Assembly: GCA_900555635.1 (NCBI GenBank)
Contig: USLU01000011.1
Coordinates: 1 to 64,000, forward strand
DNA length: 64,000 nucleotides
Direction: 5' to 3'
DNA from: an uncultured Bacteroides sp.
GTDB lineage: Bacteria > Bacteroidota > Bacteroidia > Bacteroidales > Bacteroidaceae
Position 1 is the first letter of the stretch. Each line of letters begins with the position of its first letter. The notes under the pieces were generated by a model. That model did not search any database. It was not told the DNA's origin and worked only from the letters and a program-made list of their open reading frames with translations. Shown in pieces: positions 42,246 through 50,267 of the stretch. The translations under genes and the position numbers were made by a program.

Positions 42246-43643
42246 TTACTCTTTATTCATTCGTACAATGCGGGGCATGAATCTGCCCTGAACTTCTACC
42301 AAAGTCTCCTGTGTCTGCATGACCCGTTCAATGTCTTTGTAAGCCAATGGCATTTCTTCTATGCTACCGCCAATCAAGGTTACTCCGGCTTGCGAAAGAT
42401 ACTTCTTTAAGGTCGATTGGGTAAAATTCTCTTTTGCCTTTTGGCGGGACATTGCCCGTCCAGCACCGTGTGAGGCCGAATGCAAAGACTCTTCTACTCC
42501 TTTGCCCACCACCAGATAACCACCGGTCGCCATACTTCCGGGGATAAATCCCGGTTGTCCTGCTTGTGCAGGGGTTGCTCCTTTGCGGTGCACAATGGCG
42601 GTGTGTCCGGGTGCAATCTCCTCTTTCCAGGCAAAGTTATGATGATTGCTGATATTGGCTATCGGATGCAATCCTAATGTCTTTGCCAGATTCAGATGGA
42701 TTTGTTCGTGGCAGGCACGGGCATAGTCTCCTGCCAGGTTCATACTCATCCAGTATTCCTGCCCTTCTTCTGTAGCCAGGTCGAGCCAAGCAAAATGCTG
42801 TGCTTCGCGGGGAAGTTTGCAGATGTCACGTGCTATCTGGCTGTAATGCATGGCAATGGCTGCTCCCATGCCTCGTGATCCGGAATGGGAGAGAAGGGCT
42901 ACATAGTTCCCTTCGGGTATTCCTAATACATTATTCTCCTGCAAAGCCAGTTCACCGAACTCTACAAAATGATTGCTGCCTCCCGAACTTCCTAACTGAC
43001 GGATAGCCTTTCCGCGTAAATCCCTCAAAAGAGGTGTCAACTGAAACTCTTCCCGTTCGATGATTTCGTGCTCCTGTGCAAAAGTCAGTCCTCCATCCAT
43101 GCCGAAATGTGTGTATTCCTTTAAAGCTTCTTTCATCTGATGCGGATAGCGTTTCAGATAATCTGCTTTGGCATCGAAGAGGGTCAGGCTCATGCGGCAA
43201 CCAATGTCTACTCCTACGGCATAAGGTATCACTACATGGTCCGTAGCCAGTACTCCACCGATGGGCAATCCGTAACCGGCGTGTGCATCGGGCATCAAAG
43301 CGCCGCCTACCGTTACGGGCAGCCTCATGGCTAAGTTCATCTGCTGTTTGGCAATGGTTTCGATGAATTTGCTGCCGTATGTTTTGTAAGGCAACGGTTC
43401 ATCCAGGAGCTCGTATGTCGTGAACTTCTTTTCGATGAGGGTGGGTGATAGGCGTTCGGCAAGTTTACCCCATACCTCGTTGTTCTTATAAGAATCGGGA
43501 TTCAGAAGAATGTCGCTCAATGTCTCCATAATCTCCTTTGGAGTATCGTGTTTACAATGTTTTCCGACGATGTCAACTATCAGACTACGTGCTACATTAT
43601 CTCTATATCCCAGTTTACTTAAATCTTTTAATCGTATTCCCAT
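42246..43643 (-). CDS. rtcB: RNA-splicing ligase RtcB (PrfH-associated type)
   Basis: 465-residue GTP/Mn-dependent ligase that joins 3'-phosphate or 2',3'-cyclic phosphate ends to 5'-OH ends. Metal and guanylate residues are intact: YAVGVDIGCRMS (Cys ligand), SNHFVEFGE (Asn-His), GLHPIANISNHHNFAW, and the guanylylated His in SASHGAGRAMSR. The start MGIRLKDLSKLGYRD at 43643 was preferred to a TTG start 17 codons upstream. It is the first gene of the operon and has a strong promoter 285 bases upstream. Adjacency to prfH assigns it to the RtcB2-like group by context. Confidence 0.94.
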   Translation of the reverse strand: MGIRLKDLSKLGYRDNVARSLIVDIVGKHCKHDTPKEIMETLSDILLNPDSYKNNEVWGKLAERLSPTLIEKKFTTYELLDEPLPYKTYGSKFIETIAKQQMNLAMRLPVTVGGALMPDAHAGYGLPIGGVLATDHVVIPYAVGVDIGCRMSLTLFDAKADYLKRYPHQMKEALKEYTHFGMDGGLTFAQEHEIIEREEFQLTPLLRDLRGKAIRQLGSSGGSNHFVEFGELALQENNVLGIPEGNYVALLSHSGSRGMGAAIAMHYSQIARDICKLPREAQHFAWLDLATEEGQEYWMSMNLAGDYARACHEQIHLNLAKTLGLHPIANISNHHNFAWKEEIAPGHTAIVHRKGATPAQAGQPGFIPGSMATGGYLVVGKGVEESLHSASHGAGRAMSRQKAKENFTQSTLKKYLSQAGVTLIGGSIEEMPLAYKDIERVMQTQETLVEVQGRFMPRIVRMNKE

Positions 43644-43921
43644 ACTGTTTTTAGGTATGCATACGGCAGGGGCTGTCCGCTTGGTGGCAGACAACGTGCA
43701 ATATGCGTGATGTCAATGCCTTGAACTGCGGGCATACAATAATCCCTCTTCAACGCATCGACGTGAATAATAATAATTTGTTTTGAAATGTGATGTAGGA
43801 CTAATCAAACATTGCAAAGCCCCGTCATCCCGACGAGCCAACTTAGTCCTGACTGAGATATTATAGTTCTAACATAGTTTAATCCCTTTCTATTGGTTTA
43901 AAGGGTGAGTATTGCTTTTAT
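43644..43921 (-). promoter_or_regulatory. Long structured 5' leader of the rtcB operon
   Basis: About 278 bases lie between the predicted transcription start and the rtcB ATG. On the transcript, CCCTTT/AAAGGG (43900-43905 with 43884-43889) forms an early hairpin. AGGACTAA/TTAGTCCT (43843-43850 with 43797-43804) then closes a 38-base domain containing CGTC/GACG with loop GGGAT. No convincing gene occupies the region. The structure could be a sensor, a cleavage site or an mRNA-level regulator. Confidence 0.5.
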
Positions 43922-43927
43922 CGGCGG

Positions 43928-43958
43928 CAAAAGTAATACAAGTTTTTAATCTTGCAAA
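43928..43958 (-). promoter_or_regulatory. Strong Bacteroides-type promoter of the rtcB operon
   Basis: Minus strand -33 TTTG (43955-43958), 19-base spacer, -7 TACTTTTG (43928-43935): full match in both boxes and in spacing. Transcription should start near 43921. Confidence 0.75.
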
Positions 43959-44083
43959 AGAAAAGAGTACATATTTTCACAGATATAAATGGGGTGTTTC
44001 TGAAAGTATATTTAGTTCGTTAAATTAGGGATATTCCTATTTATGAATAGAGGAAATCATAATGAAGTGGGGATTTATCATCT

Positions 44084-44091
44084 TATTTTTG
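44084..44091 (+). promoter_or_regulatory. Candidate -7 element for the lipoprotein gene
   Basis: TATTTTTG, 30 bases before the ATG at 44122, matches TAnnTTTG. A -33 TTTG is not evident. Confidence 0.5.
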
Positions 44092-44121
44092 TGGTATAGA
44101 TAAACACTAAAACATTCTATT

Positions 44122-44565
44122 ATGGATAAGGTATATGTCTTCTTATTAATACTATTAGCAGCATTAGTGTCAAGTTGTGGTATTTACAACCACTATGGAT
44201 ACGATTACAAACAGTTGAGCAGCCTAAAACCGGGTATGACTTTTGAGGAAGTAACCGCTGTTTTAGGAAAACCGTCTTTTCGTGATTTTAATGATGAGGG
44301 AGAAATCCTGACCTTTCGAGCACTAGGAACTCCCGGATGGTCTGTTGTGAAAGTCAAGTTTCAAGAAGGAAAAGTAACTGAAATGAAGAGTTATTTGCAG
44401 GAAACTTATCCGGAACCATCTTCAAATACAATCTCTATCGGCGAGCATAAAAATTCTTCCGAGGATAGTAGTAGCAAAGTGATAGTCTCTCCGGAAGGCA
44501 AACACTACATTAAGATGGGGTCTGTAATAGTAACTCCTGAAGGAAAGCATATAGTAATACCTTGA
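44122..44565 (+). CDS. Lipoprotein with SmpA/OmlA (BamE-like) domain
   Basis: 147-residue predicted lipoprotein: signal MDKVYVFLLILLAALVSSC with the lipobox cysteine C19. Residues about 30-90 match the small SmpA/OmlA fold (YKQLSSLKPGMTFEEVTAVLGKPSFRDFNDEGEILTFRA). The C-terminal part carries two related segments, SKVIVSPEGKHYIKM and SVIVTPEGKHIVIP, as a short internal repeat. BamE proteins belong to the barrel-assembly machinery, but the domain occurs in other lipoproteins, so I claim only the fold. It diverges from the rtcB operon. Confidence 0.75.
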   Translation: MDKVYVFLLILLAALVSSCGIYNHYGYDYKQLSSLKPGMTFEEVTAVLGKPSFRDFNDEGEILTFRALGTPGWSVVKVKFQEGKVTEMKSYLQETYPEPSSNTISIGEHKNSSEDSSSKVIVSPEGKHYIKMGSVIVTPEGKHIVIP

Positions 44566-44568
44566 TTG

Positions 44569-44651
44569 AAAGGGCTACACCATTTACCTCGAACGGTTAC
44601 CCCCAAAGACTGAAATGGTGTAACCATAACGAACAAATGGTGTAGCCCTTT
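44569..44651. terminator. Hairpin terminator with AAAGGGCTACACC arms
   Basis: 17-base arms AAAGGGCTACACCATTT (44569-44585) and complement (44635-44651) around a 49-base loop that holds a third partial copy of AAATGGTGTA. The right arm continues into TTTTT, and it lies between convergent genes. A related hairpin (AAAGGACTACACC) occurs at 53788-53827. Confidence 0.8.
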
Positions 44652-44675
44652 TTATGTGATATTTATAGTATCATC

Positions 44676-47303
44676 CTAAAAATATATCTTATAACTGATA
44701 TTCGGAATCAGCCCTGTACCGTTTTCTTGTTTTATCTTTCCGTTTCGTTCGTCATATTCATAGAAGTGCATGCCTGTGCTCATACCTATATTAAGGATCT
44801 TCAACGAGAACTCGTGTGATACCTTCTTCTTATTTATCCGGTAACTTAAAGAGATGTCTCCGTTTATTGCGGGACTGAATCTTTTGCTGAATCCCTGCGT
44901 TTCATCGAATATAATCTCATGCTTTTCCAAACTCTTGGTCTCATCAACGGGCGTATATCGTCCTCCTCCCTGGAAGAAGACACGACCGTTGAGGCTGAGT
45001 ACATTCTGCCGGCGCTTTCCTACCATCCATTCTTTACCGGCAAGCAGGTTCAGCATGTAGCCTTTATCCATTCGGGTATTGCGCCAGATGCCATCGCCGC
45101 CTTTGTACTTCGATTTGAAGAGAGAACCAGTCAGCATATAATAGAAGCCGTTCCGCATATACTGTTCCAAAGTGATGTCTATGCCGTAGTTTCGTCCAAG
45201 TCCTTTGTTAACCAAGAGGCGGTCGAGGTAGAAATCTTCGTGGTTGATGATAGAGAAGGAAGAATTCATTTCGACAGGGAGGTGGAAGAGGTATTGATAG
45301 TAAGGTTCTACTTTCAGATGAAGATAGGGGTTGATATTCCAGTCGTATGTCAATCCGAAGTGATGAGCTTTGGAGAAATCAAGGTATTTGTTGGATAAGG
45401 TCTTACCATTGATTTCCTTTTCTATGAAATAGTAATCCAGCTTTTCACGGCGACTATGTAATCCGTAGGCTAGTGCAAAAGCATGTTTGTTGTTTGGTTT
45501 CCATTTTAGGGCGGCGCGGGGTTCAACGGACCAGTTCTTGTTGAGCGTAAAGTATTGGACATTGATTCCCAAACTAGTACTCCAATAATTGTTTAAGTTG
45601 ATAACGGAATTGCTATAGGCTGAAAGCAGGGCACTTTCTCCACTACCTTTTGATATTTGCTCCATGGGGAGGTCAAGGCCGACATAAGGGCTGACTTTGT
45701 AATCGAGGTCATACTTCAGCCCGGTAAGGGTGATGCCGGTTCTATTGGTGTGCCGGGCGCTGAACTTCTTGTTCAGATAAGAGTTGAATACCACGTCCCA
45801 CTTTGAGTTCTGAATATCTCCTACATGAATGAGGTCATTATCCGCTTGGGTCAACTGATCTATCAGTAGATGATCTTTGGTGTAAGTGGCGGCTAACGAG
45901 GAACGTAGATAAGTAGTTCCATTGATTGAGTATTGATGGGTCAATCCTCCCACCATCTTGTTCAAGTTGTTCTTGCCTGATTGCCTGTTTCCCAGGTTTT
46001 CCCATTCGCTTCGCTCTTCAAAGTCCACTTTGTTCCGGTCAATCAGTCCTAGCCCCCAAACGGAGAAAGTGCCTGCCCGCTTTGTCGGGAAATTCAGTTT
46101 GAATGCCAGATCTTGGTATTTCAGGTTGATATCATTGCCCGTTGCCAGCGAAGTGGTGGAGAAGCGGTAGTTGAAGATATAAGAACTGCCTTGCTTCTTG
46201 CTGATAGGGCCCTCGGAAGCAAGATCGATACCTAGAAGCCCGAGTTGGAAGGTATGCTCGTACTTCTGATTATTACCATTACGCAGATGCATATCGAATA
46301 TACCCGACAAGGCATTGTTGTACTCTGCCGGAAAGGCGCCGTTGTAGAAGTCGGAATTACCGATGACTTGTGTGCTCAGTGCAGACAGGAAACCACCGCC
46401 CAGTCCTGATAAATCGGCAAAGTGAGTGGGATTGGGAATCTCCACTCCTTCCAGCCTCCATTGGGTGAATTGGGGGGCGTTTCCCCGGATGGCTACCGCA
46501 TTGGTTCCTACATCTCCCGCTACGCCGGCAAAGGCGGAACTCAGACGGGCGGGATCATCGAAACCGTTGGCAAACCGTCCGGCTTCTTCCATACTTATCA
46601 TACGTCCACCGGTAATTGCCATAGGATTCAGAGGTTTGTCTTTATGTACTTCAGGTTGTATGATGATCTCATTCAGGCTCTGTACATTCTCATCCAATAG
46701 TATTTCCAGGTAGATTTCTTTGGAGGAAGTTACCGGTATGCCATTAACGAGGTTTGTGTGATAACCTACATAAGAGGTCTGTATGTTGTATCTTCCTATG
46801 GGGACATTGCTGATCCGGAATCGCCCCAAGCTATCGGTCACTGCACCTGTGGAACCTCCTTGCTGTATCATGACCGTTGCAAATTCGATGGGGCTTTTTG
46901 TTTGGGCGTCTATGACAATGCCTCTTATGGTTTGAGTCAGTTCTTGTGTGGTTTCCTGGGTTGCTTTCTGCTTTCTGCCGGGCAGGGAGATGATGATGTG
47001 ATAGCCTTTTATCCGATAGATGTGTCTGGTACCTTTCAGGATTCTTGTGATTGCCTGGTCAATGCTTGCTTCGTTCAAGGCTAGTGGTATTTTCTTGTCG
47101 ATGTCTAGGTTCGACTGTTCGTAGGCTACGCTATAGCCGGTTTGCTGTTCTATTTGCAGGAAAGCTTCTTTTAGGGAGATGTTTTTATTGAGTATGGTTA
47201 TTTTCTTCTCTCCATTTTGTGCCACGACACTGAATGTGAGAAAAACAAAAAACAGGAAAAGGACAGTTTTACTTAACTGTTGATTAGTGGTTATTCGGTT
47301 CAT
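44676..47303 (-). CDS. TonB-dependent receptor with STN signalling domain
   Basis: 875-residue outer-membrane receptor of the FecA-like transducer type. After a signal peptide (about 1-28) comes the secretin/TonB N-terminal (STN) domain, EKKITILNKNISLKEAFLQIEQQTGYSVAYEQSN, which contacts an anti-sigma factor. A carboxypeptidase-regulatory-like domain (IRGIVIDAQTKSPIEFATVMIQQGG...) and the plug (NAVAIRGNAPQFTQWRLEGVEIPNPTHF) follow, then the barrel ending in PNISYKIYF. It lies 124 bases after a FecR gene on the same strand. No SusD partner is present, so a small ligand such as a siderophore or cofactor is more likely than a glycan. The matching sigma gene is not adjacent. Confidence 0.9.
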   Translation of the reverse strand: MNRITTNQQLSKTVLFLFFVFLTFSVVAQNGEKKITILNKNISLKEAFLQIEQQTGYSVAYEQSNLDIDKKIPLALNEASIDQAITRILKGTRHIYRIKGYHIIISLPGRKQKATQETTQELTQTIRGIVIDAQTKSPIEFATVMIQQGGSTGAVTDSLGRFRISNVPIGRYNIQTSYVGYHTNLVNGIPVTSSKEIYLEILLDENVQSLNEIIIQPEVHKDKPLNPMAITGGRMISMEEAGRFANGFDDPARLSSAFAGVAGDVGTNAVAIRGNAPQFTQWRLEGVEIPNPTHFADLSGLGGGFLSALSTQVIGNSDFYNGAFPAEYNNALSGIFDMHLRNGNNQKYEHTFQLGLLGIDLASEGPISKKQGSSYIFNYRFSTTSLATGNDINLKYQDLAFKLNFPTKRAGTFSVWGLGLIDRNKVDFEERSEWENLGNRQSGKNNLNKMVGGLTHQYSINGTTYLRSSLAATYTKDHLLIDQLTQADNDLIHVGDIQNSKWDVVFNSYLNKKFSARHTNRTGITLTGLKYDLDYKVSPYVGLDLPMEQISKGSGESALLSAYSNSVINLNNYWSTSLGINVQYFTLNKNWSVEPRAALKWKPNNKHAFALAYGLHSRREKLDYYFIEKEINGKTLSNKYLDFSKAHHFGLTYDWNINPYLHLKVEPYYQYLFHLPVEMNSSFSIINHEDFYLDRLLVNKGLGRNYGIDITLEQYMRNGFYYMLTGSLFKSKYKGGDGIWRNTRMDKGYMLNLLAGKEWMVGKRRQNVLSLNGRVFFQGGGRYTPVDETKSLEKHEIIFDETQGFSKRFSPAINGDISLSYRINKKKVSHEFSLKILNIGMSTGMHFYEYDERNGKIKQENGTGLIPNISYKIYF

Positions 47304-47427
47304 TATTGTACATTTGTATGTTAATACTTCATTTTACTTCACGGTTTAATGTCGATTAATGTTTCAAGAACCGGGTAGAGGGTCTCAAGCTGCTGCCCGG
47401 TTCCTTTTTCTTCATGGGCGGTAGGGA

Positions 47428-48399
47428 TTAGTTTTTATTGATTAATTTGATGTTGTTTCCACTTTTCCGGTAATCGAAGCCGATGATATCTCCCAAGACA
47501 TTCAATACTTGCTCCAGATCTTCGTTCTGTAGAAATCTGACGGTATATCGTGCGGTTCCGGCAAGGGAAGTATGGTTGTTGATGGTTATATTGTACTGCC
47601 TTTCCAAAGTCTGCTGTATCTCAGTGAGCGAAGCGTTTGTGAAAATCAGTTTACCTGTAACCCAACTATCGGTATCGGCAGCTGGAATTGTTGCAATACT
47701 GATGTGCGATGTCTTTTTGTTGTAGGTCAGTTGTTCGTTAGGGGTGAGTATCTCGGGGCTTTGGGCAGGAACGTTTACTTCCACTTTTCCACTGGTTAGG
47801 GTGGCGGTAATCCTTTCATCGTCAGGATAGGATTTCACATTGAACCGGGTTCCCAAAACAGTGACCGACATTTGGGAGGCTTTTACAATGAATGGCCGTG
47901 TTGTATCTTTCTTCACGCTGAAGTAGGCTTCACCATCCAGATAAACAAGACGCTCTTTTCCTGTGAATGTTTCGGGGTATTTGAAGGAAGTGCCTGCATT
48001 TAACCATATCTCCGAACTATCCGGTAATACGAGATGCTTCTTCTCTCCGTAGGCAATGGAAACTTCAATCAGCCGGTTTGTCGTAGAGACATAGTACAGA
48101 TATCCCCCCACTAGAATAAGCAATGGTATGAGAACTGCTGCCACGCGGGTCATTTTCTTGTAAGAGTGGAGTTGTCTTGTTTTTGAATAGTTTATTCTTC
48201 GGTTTACTCGTGCCAGGGCTTCGCCGGTTTCAGTTCCGGCTCTCTGTTCCAATGTGTCCCAGTAGGTCAGTGATGCCTGTTCTTTTTCATCGGTATCTTT
48301 ATCTTTAATGATCCATTTCTGTACCTTTTCCTCAGTCTCGGTAGAGAAGCGGGTTGAAAGATATTTTCTAATGATTTTATATATAATAGAATATTCCAT
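47428..48399 (-). CDS. FecR-type anti-sigma factor
   Basis: 323-residue membrane regulator. The cytoplasmic N-terminus (about 1-83) has the basic MEYSIIYKIIRKYLSTRFSTETEEKVQKW region, a single transmembrane helix lies at 86-106 (AAVLIPLLILVGGYLYYVS), and the periplasmic FecR domain covers about 110-210 (GEKKHLVLPDSSEIWLNAGTSFKYP; VLGTRFNVKSYP). It should receive a signal from the STN domain of the TonB receptor downstream and control an ECF sigma factor. In most Bacteroides loci that sigma gene lies immediately upstream; here the 449 bases upstream hold no gene. Confidence 0.92.
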   Translation of the reverse strand: MEYSIIYKIIRKYLSTRFSTETEEKVQKWIIKDKDTDEKEQASLTYWDTLEQRAGTETGEALARVNRRINYSKTRQLHSYKKMTRVAAVLIPLLILVGGYLYYVSTTNRLIEVSIAYGEKKHLVLPDSSEIWLNAGTSFKYPETFTGKERLVYLDGEAYFSVKKDTTRPFIVKASQMSVTVLGTRFNVKSYPDDERITATLTSGKVEVNVPAQSPEILTPNEQLTYNKKTSHISIATIPAADTDSWVTGKLIFTNASLTEIQQTLERQYNITINNHTSLAGTARYTVRFLQNEDLEQVLNVLGDIIGFDYRKSGNNIKLINKN

Positions 48400-48588
48400 T
48401 TGAATGCCTTTTATAATATATACAACTAAGAGATGAAAAGCTCAGTAAGAAAACTGATATTTTTTAATATCACAGGTTACGGATGGGGACTTGGTTTTGT
48501 TCTGTCATCCGTATGAGGTAAACAGTTCATTGGTAGTGTAGTACAACTTTATAATAAAGTGTAAAGTATTTGATTATTAATAAAATAG

Positions 48589-48619
48589 GTCTGTGGAAAT
48601 CTGTGTAATCTGTGGTGAA
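48589..48619 (+). repeat. Single degenerate arm of the CACAGATT palindromic repeat
   Basis: GTCTGTGGAAATCTGTGTAATCTGTGGTGA resembles one arm of the elements at 16291, 21658 and 23077 but has no partner arm. It lies in the empty 449-base stretch between fecR and the WYL gene (48400-48848), where the only other structure is the stem TACGGATG/CATCCGTA (48478-48485 with 48506-48513). Confidence 0.6.
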
Positions 48620-48848
48620 ATAGTTCATTTCTTGCGCGTTATGAGCAAAATCTTTTTTCGCAAGTCAATTCTGTTTGACTATAATTGGAGTGGAGTTTAA
48701 ACACAATGTAAATATCCGCATTGATTACGGATTCGGAAAAATATACGGCGGGATTTGTGTTTCAATTTGCAGAAGCTTTTTAAAGTGATAAAGTAGTTGA
48801 ATCTCAGATTAGTTTGCAGTACTTTCCGGATATAACTACCTCATCCTT

Positions 48849-49859
48849 TTAATACTGCTTGGCTGCAGCAAGAAGTTTCCCTTTGATAAAACGTACCAGC
48901 GATGGAGGAGATAATACACATATGCCATCACCGAAGCCTAAAAATTCTCGATGTAATTCTTGATTGATAACGACTTTTATTTGGAAAACCATTGAACCGT
49001 CTTCTCTCTTTTCCACCAGATGCTGGCTCTTATGGAAAGGTTTCGTCAGTACGTATGGGGCATTTTCTTTATTTACCCGGAAACACACTTCTTGAGGGGA
49101 TTCGTTGATGCCTTTGGTTACCCCTATCACATCATCAAGAAAGGTGGCTGGATCAAAGAATGTATTCTCCTGATAAACTTCATCGGGTGCAGGAACAATT
49201 TCCAGAATACGGTCGAGGGCAAGGTTATAAAGCATATTTCCCTTCTTTTTGGAACCGAAGACAAACCATCGGTTCCGGTATTCCTTCAACAGATAAGGAT
49301 AAAACACAAAGTCGGCTGCCGAACGCGCCTTGAATGAACGGTATTTTAGTTGAATGGCTTGTTTATTAAGAATAGCCCGATAGATGGTATCGAGATAGTT
49401 CAATCCCGTTAGACTGTTATTCTTTTCAAAGTCAATGATGGGAGTTGTTTTTTGCCGAACCGAAGTAATATGATCTTCTAGTCGGCTTACAATATCATCC
49501 ATACCCGAGAAATAGGAGAAACCATTGAACTGTTTCAGTACTTCTACCGCTCCCGACATCACTTTCAGGTCTTGTTCGGACAGGGGAGTGTTCGTTATGC
49601 TGTAGTCAGGGTTTTCGTATATATAGTATTTATGGTCCTTTACTACAATAGGGGCATTGTACCCGAGCTTTTCACTGCGCATCAACTGGATATCCATCTG
49701 GACGGTACGTTTGCTGATTCCTTTTTCTATTCCTTCGTATTCGTACAAGGCGTCCGAGCAGGCATTAACCAAGTCTTCGAGTGTCCACTTCCGATAAGGA
49801 TTGCGCAGGCAGTTATCTATCGTTTTATATCGAATCAGAGCGTTTCGACTAATCGGCAT
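48849..49859 (-). CDS. WYL-domain transcriptional regulator
   Basis: 336-residue regulator. The N-terminal helix-turn-helix part (about 1-85) includes RNALIRYKTIDNCLRNPYRKWTLEDLVNACSD and KGISKRTVQMDIQLMRSEKLG. The WYL domain begins near 155 (QAIQLKYRSFKARSAADFVFYPYLLKEYRNRWFVFGSKK, with the RWFVFG that replaces the W-Y-L letters) and is followed by a C-terminal extension (WCX) to the end. WYL domains often sense nucleic acids or nucleotides and frequently control repair or defence genes. The ATG at 49859 was chosen over an upstream in-frame extension. It diverges from the tRNA-like RNA with overlapping promoter elements. Confidence 0.88.
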   Translation of the reverse strand: MPISRNALIRYKTIDNCLRNPYRKWTLEDLVNACSDALYEYEGIEKGISKRTVQMDIQLMRSEKLGYNAPIVVKDHKYYIYENPDYSITNTPLSEQDLKVMSGAVEVLKQFNGFSYFSGMDDIVSRLEDHITSVRQKTTPIIDFEKNNSLTGLNYLDTIYRAILNKQAIQLKYRSFKARSAADFVFYPYLLKEYRNRWFVFGSKKKGNMLYNLALDRILEIVPAPDEVYQENTFFDPATFLDDVIGVTKGINESPQEVCFRVNKENAPYVLTKPFHKSQHLVEKREDGSMVFQIKVVINQELHREFLGFGDGICVLSPPSLVRFIKGKLLAAAKQY

Positions 49860-49884
49860 AGCATGTTTTTTTAGAGTTACTGAA

Positions 49885-49915
49885 CAAAAATAGAAAAAAG
49901 TTTCGACTACGCAAA
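49885..49915 (-). promoter_or_regulatory. Promoter of the WYL regulator
   Basis: Minus strand -33 TTTG (49912-49915), 19-base spacer, -7 TATTTTTG (49885-49892): full match to the Bacteroides vegetative promoter. Confidence 0.75.
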
Positions 49916-49928
49916 AAGGCTGCGCAGT
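49906..49928. promoter_or_regulatory. Inverted repeat between divergent promoters, candidate WYL operator
   Basis: ACTACGCA and TGCGCAGT are inverted repeats (7 of 8 pairs) separated by 7 bases. They overlap the -33 box of the WYL promoter and sit about 22-45 bases before the predicted start of the RNA transcript, so a bound dimer could control both. Confidence 0.5.
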
Positions 49929-49936
49929 GGGGTATG

Positions 49937-49944
49937 TATCTTTG
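49937..49944 (+). promoter_or_regulatory. Candidate -7 element for the tRNA-like RNA
   Basis: TATCTTTG matches TAnnTTTG; transcription starting about 7 bases downstream would begin exactly at the long stem that opens at 49951. No TTTG is seen at -33, which suits an activated or non-constitutive promoter. Confidence 0.5.
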
Positions 49945-49950
49945 TCGCAG

Positions 49951-50172
49951 AAACAAGGAAAACAGGTCAAGTACGAGTTACTTCAACCATCTTTAAGGAA
50001 TAAGCACTTGTACGATTATCTGTTTTCTTGTTTGCTGAAAAGGGGCAGTAGCTCAGTTGGTAGAGCATCATCTCAATCTTGGGATTATCTTTCTACGGAC
50101 AGGTTAACCAAGGTTTACTTCCATACCGTGAAGTGTCGCCGGTTCGATTCCGGTCTGCCCCACCTCTTTTTT
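49951..50172 (+). ncRNA. Predicted ~220-nt structured RNA with terminal hairpin and tRNA-like module
   Basis: The predicted transcript begins with AAACAAGGAAAACAG (49951-49965), which pairs with CTGTTTTCTTGTTT (50020-50033), a 14-bp stem with one bulge; inside, CAAGT and ACTTG extend the hairpin. A tRNA-like module (50042-50161) follows at once, then TCTTTTTT (50165-50172), which could end the transcript. The layout, a long stem next to a tRNA-like module beside a putative RNA-binding protein gene, recalls bacterial Y RNAs, but I see no sequence proof of that family. Readthrough into the downstream gene is also possible, as I find no separate promoter for it. Confidence 0.6.
50042..50161 (+). 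ncRNA. tRNA-like module with an extra arm (120 nt)
   Basis: Acceptor stem GGGGCAG/CTGCCCC is perfect (50042-50048 with 50155-50161). The D arm is GCTC-AGTTGGTA-GAGC (50051-50066). The T arm is GCCGG-TTCGATT-CCGGT (50138-50154) with a canonical loop. Between D and T arms are 71 bases instead of about 23. They can fold into an additional 8-bp arm AATCTTGG/CCAAGGTT (50075-50082 with 50108-50115), then a 5-bp anticodon-like arm ACTTC/GAAGT (50117-50121 with 50130-50134) with an 8-base loop CATACCGT. The loop has no T at position 33, and only 3 bases remain for a variable loop, so decoding seems impossible. A group I intron is excluded by size. Confidence 0.7.
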
Positions 50173-50267
50173 AGTATAAATCAAGGTCAAGGAAGGCTTA
50201 CTTCAAAATCGCAGGAATGCACCATTTTATTCACAGTCTTCCGATTACCTTATTAAATGTATGAAGT

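Noticed and set aside
44676..47303. SusC-type glycan importer
   Set aside because: No SusD gene follows, and the STN domain with an adjacent FecR points to a FecA-like signalling receptor.
48400..48848. Remnant of a sigma-factor gene upstream of fecR
   Set aside because: I scanned both strands and saw no segment resembling region 2 or 4 of an ECF sigma factor.
50042..50161. Ordinary tRNA gene, possibly with an intron
   Set aside because: No contiguous deletion of about 48 bases gives a 5-bp anticodon stem with a 7-base loop and U33. Group I introns are far longer, and bacteria lack the archaeal splicing endonuclease. A tRNA-like RNA is the better reading.
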